DNA from: Cunninghamia lanceolata
Taxonomy: Eukaryota > Streptophyta > Pinopsida > Cupressales > Cupressaceae
Length of the DNA: 64,000 bases
Assembly: GCA_027924645.1 (NCBI GenBank)
Contig: BSBN01000494.1
Span: 2,056,001 to 2,120,000 of the forward strand
Direction: 5' to 3'
The position numbers were made by a program, and so were the translations under genes. Positions within the stretch are counted from its first letter, which is position 1, and every line of letters begins with the position of its first letter. Below the pieces are notes generated by a model, which worked only from the letters and a program-made list of their open reading frames with translations, was not told the DNA's origin and made no database searches. Below are positions 1-10,540 of the stretch, piece after piece.

Positions 1-449
1 TAGAGTTGATCTATAGTTGTATGAATGTGAAGTATTATGAAGGACACAACACTAGATACTCAGATGGAAAACCAATTGGTTCCTTATATCTATACCCTTT
101 GTGAAGGGTAGGCCCGCTTCCAAGAAGGAAGTTGTGCAGGGGATACCGGTCTGTGGTTGGAGGACAAGCACTTGAGTGATGCTCTCCTTCCCAAGTAGAA
201 GACAAGCTGAAACTTGATAGTCAAACATTATGTGTAAACTTATTATTGATGCTATGAGCTAAACATTGTAATTGTATAGTGAAAGGAATTCACTAGTATG
301 TTATCATTGGAATTGTTGTAAATTTGAGTTTTGAAATACCGCGAAAAGATGTGCATATTAATTTTGCTTATGATATAGATTATTACTTTTCTTAACTATG
401 TTTATGTTAATCATGACCTTGTACTTAATGGTAATTAAGTTGGTTACTT
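1..449. other. No gene recognised; upstream flank of a truncated gypsy element
   Basis: No convincing reading frame or RNA gene is visible. Recognisable gypsy pol sequence starts abruptly near 450-475, in the middle of the reverse transcriptase domain, so this stretch is either the other side of a truncation breakpoint or element sequence too decayed to recognise. Confidence 0.5.
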
Positions 450-1510
450 TTGGGTAATGAGAGATGGCATGTTACATATCCATTGCCAAGAATTAGTGAG
501 CTTTTTTATCAAATGAGAAATGCAACCGTATTCTCAAAGATAGACCCAAGATCAGGGCATCGTCAGTTAAGGATCAAGAAGGAAGATATAAATAAGACAA
601 CCTTTAGGAATTGTTATGGACACTACAAGTTCACAGTGCTTCCTTTTGGCCTTACCAATGCACCTAAAACCTTTATGAATTTAATGAACAGTGTGTTCAG
701 AGACTAGCTATCCACGATTTTGTCATAGTTTTTATTGATGAAATTCTTATCTACTCCAAGAGTGAGGAGGAACATGAACAACATTTGAGATTAGTCCTTC
801 AGTACTTAAGGAAATATCATCTTTTTGGAAAATTATCTAAATGTTTTTTTTATCAGAAGAAAGTACATACCTTGGGACACATGATTTCAGAAGAAGGTAT
901 ATCTATTGACCCAACTAAGATCAAAGCTATTTTAGAATGGCCAACCCCCACAAATGTTCAGGAGGTCCGTAATTTTATGGGTCTAGCAAGATAATATAGG
1001 AGATTTGTTGAAGGGTTCTCAAAAATAGAAAACCCTATTAGTACCCTTCGGAAAAAGGGAAAGAAATTTGAATGGATGGAAAAATGTGAGCAAGCTTTCA
1101 AAATTTTGAAACGTAACCTCACAACCACTCCTATTCTCATTGTGCCTGATCCAAATGGAAGATTTTCAATTATAACATATGCATAAGGAGATGGTTTGGG
1201 AGGGGTCCTTATGCAAAATGGCCAAGTTGTAGCCTATAAGTCCCAAAAATTGAAGACCTATGAGGTCAATTATGTTCCTCATGATCTAGAATTGGCTGCA
1301 ATAGTGAATGCTCTACAAATGTGGAGGCACTATTTAATTGGTAAGCCATTTGATTTAAAAATTGATCATCTAGGACTCAACTACATCTTCACCCAACCCA
1401 ACCTAAACATGTAGTAGAGGAGATGGATTGAATTTCTTAGTGAATATGACTTTGATATTGACTATATCAAGGGAAAAGAAAATAGGGTAGCTGATGCTCT
1501 AAATAGGAGA
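450..1510 (+). pseudogene. gypsy RT and RNase H remnant
   Basis: The RT begins inside the domain at [10 protein letters not shown] and continues through [10 protein letters not shown] and [10 protein letters not shown] frameshift lies near 707-785. The catalytic box that should read YVDD/FVDD reads FIDE at about 735-746, so a metal-binding aspartate is lost. The RT thumb (GHMISEEGISIDPTK) leads to a degraded RNase H near 1160-1500 with the landmarks GGVLMQNGQVVAYKS, DLELAAIV and ADALNRR. Stops interrupt at about 703, 992 and 1412. In life this would be the polymerase and RNase H that copy element RNA into DNA. Confidence 0.85.
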
Positions 1511-1519
1511 AAACATATC

Positions 1520-2900
1520 ATGGTAATTGTAGTTTTCTGCTCTACTTTCAGAGAGCAAGTAATAGAACAACTTCAAAATGATGAGTTCTATGCAAAGGTT
1601 AAAACATCTCTAGGAAAAGATCCTTCTAATCGACAGTTTGAGGGGTACAAGTTAGAACAAGATGGGTTACTTAGATTTAATGACATAATTTATATACCAA
1701 ATCATGGTGAGTTAAGATTGAAAGTACTTGAGGAAGCCCATAATGCCCCTTACTCAGGACATCCTAGTGTAACAAAACTTGTAGCTGATCTGAAACCTCT
1801 ATATTTCTGGCCTGGTATGAAAAAAGATGCAACTAAATATGTGGCTAGATGTTTGGAATGTTAGTGAGTTAAGGCTGAGCATGTTCATCTAGCAGGATAT
1901 CTATATCCGCATGATATACCAGAGAAAAAATAGCAGGTAATTAGTATGGCTTTCACACAAGGGTTAACTATGTCTAAATCCAAACATGATTTCATCCTGG
2001 TGGTAATTGATAAGTTAACAAAGGTAGCCCACATCATACTGGGAAATTTGTCAAATGGATCATTGACTTTAGCCAAAAGATTTGTGCAAGAAATTTTCGG
2101 ACTTCATGGACTACTAGAAACCATTATTTCTAATAGAGATGTAAGAATGACATCAAGGTTTTGGAAAACCTTCCATGCTGCTTTAGGATCCTGACTAAAT
2201 TTTAGTTCAGCATACCATCCACAAACAGATAGTCAAACTGAATGAGTCAATCAAATTGTTGAGGATTTGCTCCAAATGTACTGTATGGATCAACAAAGCA
2301 AATGGGAAGAATATCTTCCATTGGTTGAGTTTTCCTATAACAATTCACACCAATCCTCTTTATGGCCCCTTTTGAAGCCCTTTATGGTAGGAAATGTCAA
2401 ACCCCTATCAGTTGGGATAAATTAGAGGATCAGCTAGTAATTGCTCTTGAAATGCTCAAAGAAATGGAGCAACAAATGAAACTGATTAGGGAACAATTGA
2501 AGGAAGCTTCTGAAAGACAGAAGAGCTATGTTGATAAAAATAGGAGTTTCCATCAGTTTGTAGTTGGAGACAAAGGGTTAAACCACATAAAAGTTCTATA
2601 TCAGGTTTGGAAAATTAGCTAAGTTGGCCCCTCAATACGTAGGACCCTTTGATGTTCTAGATGTGATAAACCCTATGGCTTATAGATTTGCCTTACCACC
2701 ATCTCTCTCTTGGTTGCATGATGTCTTTCATGTTTCATTGTTTAAACCTTATCACCATGATGCTACTCACATTTTAGATTAGCAGGCTTTGCAGGTTTAG
2801 GATCCAGGGGTGGTGCAGGTAGATCCCTTGTGAATCCTAGAGCAGCACAAGATTAAATTACGCAACAGAGAGGTAGCCCAATGCAAAGTACAGTGGGACC
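1520..2900 (+). pseudogene. gypsy integrase with chromodomain-like tail, remnant
   Basis: The H2C2 zinc region is clear (HNAPYSGHPS, then CLEC at 1852-1863). It is followed by two consecutive stops where the Gln and Arg of the usual motif are expected. The catalytic core reads ISMAFTQGL near 1942, where the family has an aspartate in place of A, so the first DDE residue is missing. SNRDVRMT and DSQTE keep the second and third. A frame change lies between 2194 and 2362. After 2620 come [20 protein letters not shown] and FHVSLFKPY, then a chromodomain-like RNREVAQCKVQWDHF near 2860. Non-functional. Confidence 0.8.
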
Positions 2901-2988
2901 ATTTTTTTGTATATAGTGCTACTGTCTCCATATCTTTTTTAGTATTTTTATTTACACCATGGATATCATCGGGACAATGACAACTCCT

Positions 2989-3000
2989 AGAGGGGAGGGA
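2989..3000 (+). other. Polypurine tract of the gypsy element
   Basis: The purine run AGAGGGGAGGGA directly precedes TGTCATAGCC, the expected layout for plus-strand priming just upstream of a 3' LTR beginning with TG. Confidence 0.65.
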
Positions 3001-3360
3001 TGTCATAGCCAATTTTTGTTAAATGGCACATTATTGATGGTTACAGACTTGTATATATGGTTATATATGATGCATGACAATATTGTTATCCTAATCTGTA
3101 TAGATATATATGATGTATTTGATCAGAGGCATATGATGCAACAATTATCAGGATGATTATGTTTTATTTCTATCTATAGAGTACATAATTTTTACATGTT
3201 ATAGTAGCATATCTAGAATTTTTAACTCACATATGATGCTAATTCGTTATAAACTAATCACAACTTGGTGTTTGAGTGTGACAGGACCCATCACTCACCT
3301 CTACCTGACGGGAGAGTATCATAGAAGAGAGGAACCTAGTTCCTCTCAAGGTCAACAACA
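3001..3360 (+). repeat. Probable 3' LTR of the gypsy element (end uncertain)
   Basis: The LTR starts with TGTCATAGCC immediately after the polypurine tract. No second copy exists in the window to fix its right edge, so the end given is approximate. Confidence 0.45.
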
Positions 3361-3367
3361 AGACTTC

Positions 3368-3369
<2 letters not shown>

Positions 3370-3400
<31 letters not shown>
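3370..3400. repeat. (CA)n microsatellite
   Basis: Uninterrupted CA dinucleotide run of about 30 bp. Confidence 0.95.
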
Positions 3401-3404
<4 letters not shown>

Positions 3405-3499
3405 TCATTTTCATAATTGCATATGGGGTGGGATAGTAGTTAAATTGTAAGTCTAGAATTTGTTTCTGACCTAGTTCCTTATTGATAGCAACTTTATGA

Positions 3500-3780
3500 A
3501 GATTTATTTCAAGATAAAAAATAAATATATATTATATACATATATGTGTGTGTAAGTAGTATAACATATGCTATATAATATGCATAAACACGGTATACTA
3601 GTATATACGTGTATAATTGTATACACACATATAGCGCCAATATATATGGTGCATATACATATGCATGATATATGGATATATACATGTATATGTGCATACA
3701 TGCATCTTATGCATTTGGGCCAATACTTAGTACACACATATAATATATATACATGGAATATTATATAGTATTTAAATACA
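3500..3780. repeat. AT/TG-rich low-complexity tract
   Basis: Dense TATA, CATATA and TGTGTG words on both strands. Open frames over this stretch consist of Ile, Tyr, Val, His and Cys only and are not credible genes. Confidence 0.7.
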
Positions 3781-4790
3781 GGTAAAAAAAACTAACGTTT
3801 TATTAAGGTGAATAATTAATGTCTTAAGAAATAAACATAGGATGGAGTAAAGGAATTACTCATCCTTAAGTAAAAATAAATTGAATAAGGTAATTTTTAT
3901 TCATTTAAAGAAACAAAGTAATCTAATTGTGTTTTGCCATCCAGAGTCATTAGTACGGCCAATTAATTAAACTTCATCAAAGTAAATTATAAGGGTTTAC
4001 TTTAATAAGAGGAATTAAGTAATTTAATAGGAAATATATATTTTAATAAAAAGGATATATTTTTCTGCCACAAATAATCCTTCTGTGCGGACATCTGAAG
4101 AAGGATAAAGTGGCATTTGATAGTTTGCATCCGTGAGCTATTGAATAATGAATATGGGAAAAACTTCAAGATAATACTTGGCATTATTTTATCATGTCTG
4201 AAAACACCTAGAACATGGAAAAAGGTGAGCGAAAAGCTTTTAAAAAAAGAGATTTGAGAATGAGAGGAATGTCTGTCGAGGAAAAAGAGAAGGAAGAACA
4301 GAAAGAAACAAAAAAATACGGTCAAGTATTGTTTTCAATGGAGGCATAAAGGTATGTTTTTTTTCAGATTTTGTCTAGACATTAAGAAGTTAAATCTTCT
4401 TTCGTACACTTTATTTATGCTGTACATATAGAGGATTTGCCTTTCTCTTAATTGATTGAACCATAAATGGTAGCGATATATTTAAAATTTATGTTCTTCA
4501 CCCATTAGGGCAATTGTATAATCTATTCTTTTTGGAAGTATTCAACATGGAAGAAACTTGTGAATCAAATAAACAATAGACAAGAGAAACAAAATCAGTT
4601 TCAAAACAAAGGCATGAGTAAACTAAAGTATAACAGATTTTGAATCTAAACTTTACCAGTTTGAATAGCTGAAAACCATGAGAGAATTCATAGCAGAGAT
4701 CATGCTAGAAATTTTTAAAAAACACATATTTTTTTTGACTGAGCCAAAGTACTGAAAAAAATAGTAAAAATTGAGCATTTTGTTGGGGAT
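3781..4790. other. AT-rich intergenic DNA
   Basis: No coding potential, RNA gene or element boundary recognised on either strand. Confidence 0.5.
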
Positions 4791-4863
4791 CTCCATTGGA
4801 GGTGACCTCTCCAATGGAGACGCCTCCATCAGAGAGGCGCTCTCTGATGGAGACACCTCCATT
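4791..4863. repeat. Two overlapping hairpins built from one short word
   Basis: Hairpin 1 has perfect 11-nt arms CTCCATTGGAG (4791-4801) and CTCCAATGGAG (4809-4819) with a 7-nt loop. Hairpin 2 has 24-nt arms, 4813-4836 and 4840-4863, with a 3-nt GCG loop and three mismatches. The right arm of the first overlaps the left arm of the second, so the two folds compete. Function unknown; it may be a foldback remnant. Confidence 0.8.
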
Positions 4864-6240
4864 ATAGGCGTCTCATAACAACCATTTGCTAGTTATAAAA
4901 CAACTCAATCAAAACTTAAATGATTTGTTTTAAAGGTTAGCTTATCATATATTTGATTTTCTTCAAATATACATTTTAAATAAATTCTATTTAGAAATAG
5001 TAGAAAGGTATTTCTATTTTGAAACAACAGAATAAATTGAGAAAATAAATAAATATCTTATAAGTGTAACACATGCTACTCTTAGTGTATATGTTAAGGT
5101 TGGAAATGTATTTTGAAAGGAAGTAAATTAAAAACCAAGACTACTAATTTATTAAATGAAATAAATAGTTTAAACTCCAATTTAAGGCATATTAAGGAGG
5201 GTTAAGTGAGGAAAAATAAATTACTTCTTCATTTGAAGACCAATATATGAAGGATTAATCTTCTTATACAAGAATGAAACCAGTGACGAGTTTGGAAATT
5301 ATGTAAATGAAATTGAAACCATAAACCAAACAAAAGGAAATCTAAATGCTAGACATGAGTCAGCCAGCATACATGATTGACATATGGTGGATTTTAAATG
5401 GAAAGATCTTATTTTCTGAAGGATTCAAATTATGAACACCATTTGAATTTATTGTTTCTTTCTATATGTTTGCATGGGCAATGCGTAGATTTTCATAGTT
5501 AAATTCACTATCATGTATGGTGACCTTGAGGAACTAGTTTCCTTGGGACGTGTCAGGCTACCTATGCGGGGTAGCATGGGGAAGCTTGGCTTCATGGTAG
5601 GGTGGATGTTGCTTCTATGACGCTCTCTCATCTTTGGGTGTACGAAGGAGGAGCTAGGGCAAGGAATCCATCAAGATGCCACTTATTCATGAAACCTACA
5701 CATAACTAAGATATGTAACTTAACTTTTTAATATGTCTTGTACTTATGAATTTGGTAGTTACTTGAATCAAGTTGATACTAATTTGTTATTTATGTTTCA
5801 GGTTGATTTGATATAAAGTTATAGGAACGTTATGATATCACTCGATTGTATGATAAAGTTATGAGACCTAGAGAAGTATGTTTGTTTCTCTTGAAGATTG
5901 TCACTATATAACTCTTTATCTTGAAGTAAGCTTTCTTGTGATATCTCATTTTCATTTACATGCTTAAAAACTTCTAATATGTTTAAATGAGATTTGTACT
6001 TTTATGAGTATTTCAAGTATATTGCTCACATATGTTATTATTGGAGTTAACATGAGAATATAAGATATAAGGCATATTTAAATTGCAATTATACATGATG
6101 AATTCATGTGGAGTTGTATATGACTAGTATCAATTAGCTTTTTACAATGTTGGATTGGATAATGATGTTGCAGGTAGGTCCTCTAGATAATCCTCACCAA
6201 ATTGCTGAGAAACATGATCGATACGATGAAACTCAACTAA
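4864..6240. other. Intergenic DNA, nothing recognised
   Basis: AT-rich sequence with only short chance reading frames. No domain, splice pattern or repeat boundary could be supported. Confidence 0.5.
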
Positions 6241-6288
6241 CCCATTCCTATCTCGCAATTGAGGTACAACTCTGTAGTAGTAAAAAAT

Positions 6289-6741
6289 CTAGCCATTGTG
6301 TGGCCATTGACCCTCTATATTGGCATAAGGGTCACAAAGAAAATTTGCATCAATCAAAGTAGCTATAACACATGTGGTGGCATCAAAGACACTCATATGG
6401 CCCCAATGCATAGCTCTCGGTAGTCTGGAATCTGGAAGTGATTTGTCTCTTTGGTATGGTACAATGTATTCATAAATCAATGACATGATCAAAGAAGGAT
6501 GACTAAAGGCAAGGGCCCCTTGCCTCAAAATGTGATACAAGTCTCAATAAACCATGGAAAGGATGTCAATCCCCCATGCAAAAATTGTACCCTGCTCAAG
6601 CCTATGGATGATTGGTGCCCAACACCATCTAAGTCTAGATGATCCCTTATCCCCAGATAGCCTAGAAGAAACTAAACCAATGAGAATCTTTTGTAGAGGA
6701 GAAATATCAAGGTTGGGAACTAAAATGATCTGAACCCCCAA
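6289..6741 (-). pseudogene. Plant-mobile-domain-like reading frame (decayed)
   Basis: Reading the minus strand from 6741 to 6289 gives one continuous frame of about 150 codons broken by a single TGA at 6546-6544. The stop lies between SMVY and DLYHILRQ, a place where CGA (Arg) would fit. The stretch WCWAPIIHRLEQGTIFAWG then IDILSMVY, followed about 30 residues later by a Tyr-rich RP-like segment, recalls the aminotransferase-like plant mobile domain. That domain is found in plant nuclear proteins and in several transposon families. This is pattern memory, not an alignment. The frame closes soon upstream of 6780. It could instead be another transposon-derived protein. Confidence 0.35.
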
Positions 6742-8980
6742 TATGTCTCCCAGGTGAACTTAACCCCCATAATAGTGGCTCAAGACTATCACTCTTGCTC
6801 AGACTCAATCTTAGGAAGCCAAAGGTGTTCTCCCCTCATAAGAACACCAAGTATATGGTCTACACCATATATAGTGATGGTTCACTCTCCAAACACTTGT
6901 GGAAACCTAAAAGTGTTCTTGTTTGTGTCCCAGTATGTCAGAATGTCACAATATATTCACAAGGGAGGATGAACAATTAGGATTCAAGCCAATATATCCA
7001 AACCCATCCTCCTAAAAGTGGAATGATCTCTAGAAGATAAAGCCCCATAGGATTTGGCAAACCAAGCTTGGTCGCATACTACATTCCATGGAATGTGTCC
7101 ATCTTGTTATGCATAAATAATGTTGAAGTTAGACCCCCAAAAACTTAGAAAATTTCATAAAAAACATATATCGTTAGAAAATTACAATAAATGGAAGAGG
7201 TTAGCATTAAGAAACAAGTAAAATCAAGCGTTAGAAGCATCAAAATTTAAAATATTCCACCCAAGGACATTCTAAGTGGGTCATCCCTTTCACCATGTCA
7301 AATCTCCCCGGGTGACCCATGATCTCCCATAGGGGTGACCCATGATCCCCACAGGAAACCAACCCTATAAAAAGAGGTGACCAGGCTACCCCATGCCTTT
7401 GGATGGTAAAATCACCTTAGAAACTATCAATAATGACAAAATTTCAATGAACAAAAAGTTGCAAAATGGCTAAAACTAGAAAACTAAAACAATGCGACAA
7501 CAAAAATAGAAAATGACAGATTCATTTGACTAAAATCAACAAGATAAAAAATAGTACATTACACCAAGGGTTTTTCTTGATCTACATACTTGATACTTAG
7601 TCGAAGGAAATTTAGTACCCATCCTCTTGATTCCCTTGTCATAAGCTTTTCGTCAACTGCTTCGGTGTGTAATTATGTCATTGTTTAACCTAATTTCTTC
7701 TATTTCTCCCTCTTTCCTCTTTTCTTAGTTTAGTTTCCTTTAGATTCATTTAGGAGTATCTTGGCATTTCTAGTACTCTTGTGCCCTTGTTTTGTGTGCT
7801 TTTATTCTTGTAGGTCCCCATGGTGAAGCAAGGTGACTCATGTATACTTACGACTCACAAATCAATGGTATGTTCGCTTGTTTCAATTTTAGTACTCAAT
7901 ATAAACATTTCAAAATGTCAAAATAATCCTTATTATTGCAATTACAATTGCAAGAAATTGACAATAGGAAAGGCCTAGTTTGAGAATGGTACCTACCCTT
8001 CATGTAGACTACCATCCTCAAGGGGCAAATATGTAAGAACTAAAAAAGCACATGGGCCTACATGGTAATCTGATGAGTTGTAATCCTAAACACATATATG
8101 TAAGCATGCAGATATATGACCTCTCAGCAAGTGTTCCTCTTGGTGACATGTGGATTGAGTTTCTTCATCTTGTTTGTGTTTCCCTAGTCCCCTAGCTAAC
8201 CCTCCTAGGTCCTACTTTTGCATTCTTCACACCTTATCCACAATTCACTTTTTATTGCTTTCTAGCTTTGTTGATTTAACCTTCTAGTTTGTAAGTTGGG
8301 AAATACACTTTCCCTAGGCGCATTTCATCCATTTCAACACTTTAAAGGCCTCAAATGGGTCTCCCAAGTCATCCCTCATCATCAATTTTGTCACCCTTTC
8401 CTTCCTCTCCTAGTTGCCCCCTGTTATTTCCTAATCTCCCTGGGTGACCCATGATCTCCAGGGGTGATCACTCCTAGTGAAAGGGGTGACCCTCTCTCCT
8501 CTTGACTTCTAGTTAGCTTCTGGGATCTAGTGCAATCCTTAACCCCTTCTGGTCATTTCGAGCCTCTAAAATCACCTGCATGACCTTGATTTTGTGTGTT
8601 GCCCCTATCACTTCATGGTCTCCCTGGGTGACCCATGATCCCTAGGGGCAACCACAACTATCAAAAGGGGCATCCTAATGATATTTTGAATGTGAATTCC
8701 TCTCCAATTCAGGCCAAAAATAGCTCTATTTTGACTCTAGTTTGCATGCTAGTTCAACCCTAACTAAGCCTATCCTATTTTTAACTCATTCTTCTATTCT
8801 AATCAACCACAATTAGCTTCCATTTATCTATTCTTGTCTCACCTTCCTCTCATGCTAACTCTCATTCCTCCATGAGTGATAGGTAATCAATTGAGTTCAC
8901 TCCCTAATCAACCCTATTAACTCTTCAATCAAATTGAGTTAACTTCCCAATCAATCCCACCTCTTGTGAGCTTTCCAACA
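6742..8980. other. Non-coding DNA with dispersed GGGTGACCCATGATC motif
   Basis: No gene is recognised. A short near-palindromic word, CTCCCYGGGTGACCCATGATC, recurs at about 7303, 7334, 8436 and 8620, often followed by AGGGG and a second GTGACC. This looks like an internal repeat of an old element. Confidence 0.5.
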
Positions 8981-8981
8981 C

Positions 8982-8989
8982 TATAAATA
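8982..8989 (+). promoter_or_regulatory. TATA box, possibly of an LTR
   Basis: TATAAATA is followed by CCCCCTCCCTCAAGAAATAAG and then sequence resembling the R region of plant gypsy LTRs. LTR ends could not be located, so the assignment is weak. Confidence 0.35.
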
Positions 8990-9944
8990 CCCCCTCCCTC
9001 AAGAAATAAGGGAGGCAAATTCATTATTGTAGCCATTCATTAGCTTTGTTTTTACTCCCCACTTAGCACTCTTATGTTCTTCACATAATGTAGGTGCCTT
9101 TTGCTTTTAGTATTGTTGTCAAAGTTTTCAAAGGATTCATTTAGCATTGTTATCCTCATGAATTTCCAATCCCAAGTGCTTCATAGCTTGCAAAAGCTCA
9201 TTTCAATCATATCTTTCATGGCTAATTCCCAACTGCTTTCAAAAGTCAATTCCCAATTTCAATCAATTACCCATCCATCCTTGTTGCCAAGAGGAGTTCC
9301 CCACTATTGTAGAGGAGAGGAAAGGTTTCCACACAAAATATTTTTGAGGATACACCAGGCTCATGTGCCAAAGGATACAGGTTCTCTATGCTTTCATAGT
9401 AATTAAATCACAATTTGCTCTTGAAAAAAGTGATCTTGGTGTTGCAATTTCCTTGAAAGGATTCATTTCAAATTGAGTAGATTAGCACTGTTAAATTGTT
9501 TTATTGCAATTCATAGATTAATTTCATTCTAAGTACTTTCAAATTCATAGTTTAGATCTAAAATCATTTCAGAAAAGCTTAAAAACATAGTTTAAATTAC
9601 ATTAGGTAATTTCAAATTAAAGTGCATTCATATTTAAATTTGTAGATAATTAGTTCATTTTGTTATTCAATTTCAAAGAAAGAATCAAAATTACTTTGCC
9701 TCTATACTAGATTGCATTCGTACCAAAAATACAAAAAACACAAAAACATTAGAAAACTTAGAAAATTTAAACCCTCAATTCGATCACAAGGTACAATTCA
9801 TTCAAACATAGTCTAACCCTCAATTTCATCATGAGGTACAATTCACAATTCAACATAAAAAATAAACCTTTGATTTACATCATATTCAACTCAAGTCAAA
9901 CACAAGGTCAACTCTAGTCAACTCTCTCTTATCAAAGCATTTGA

Positions 9945-10535
9945 ATGTGCCTAGGAATTAGAGGTGAGTGGATTAGGGCTATCATTGAGGAGATAGACAA
10001 AATACATCCTAGGCCACAACAAACACAACAAATGGTTGAAGAGCAAGAACACGCTCTCAGGGTAACTCAACAAAGAGATCAAATACAATGCATTCAAGAC
10101 ATTGAGAATAGGTTACAATGCACTAGGATCATCAACAATCAAAATCAACATCAATCTAGGCATTCGAACATAAGTAACCCAAATAGGAGATTGATTCAGG
10201 CCATATTATTATCTCAACCATAATAGCCACAGAAAGGGCTCAACACATTGTAATCCACAATAGGCCCAGGGCCCAGGGCCAACCGATCACTGTCCATGAT
10301 GTTCTACTCCCACGAGAATAGAACCACCCCAGGTCTCACCCCTGCTCAACTGCCTACTACCACGAGAGTGAGAATGACTTGGAGGTTGTTTAAGGCAAGG
10401 AGAGGGCCCATGTGTTGCATCAAAGCTAACTCATCCACATTTGTGCTTGACTCACATTTTGAGGACTACAATGGTAGAATGCAATTGAGTAATTTGTGTA
10501 CCCATGCCAATTCCCATTTTGATAGAATAGCTTAA
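9945..10535 (+). other. Weak Gln-rich open frames, possible decayed gag
   Basis: Two short frames (9945-10223 and 10296-10535) lie about 1 kb downstream of the TATA box at 8982. The first is Gln-rich with IRAIIEEIDKIHPRPQQTQQ and a coiled-coil flavour, as seen in some gag N-termini. The second has no recognisable domain. No protease or RT follows. The gag link rests only on position and composition. Confidence 0.2.
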
Positions 10536-10540
10536 TATAA

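Larger units (their letters stand above)
450..3360 (+). mobile_element. 5'-truncated, decayed Ty3/gypsy retrotransposon
   Basis: Reverse transcriptase, RNase H, integrase and a chromodomain-like C-terminal stretch follow in canonical Ty3/gypsy order on the + strand, then a polypurine tract and the start of a 3' LTR. Gag, protease, the first part of RT and the 5' LTR are not seen. Coding sequence passes through at least three reading frames and many stops. The 3' boundary of the LTR is not defined; 3360, just before a CA microsatellite, is only a rough limit. It is a dead fossil copy. Confidence 0.85.

Noticed and set aside
3504..3768. Several overlapping frames on both strands
   Set aside because: They are translations of TATA/CATA low-complexity DNA.
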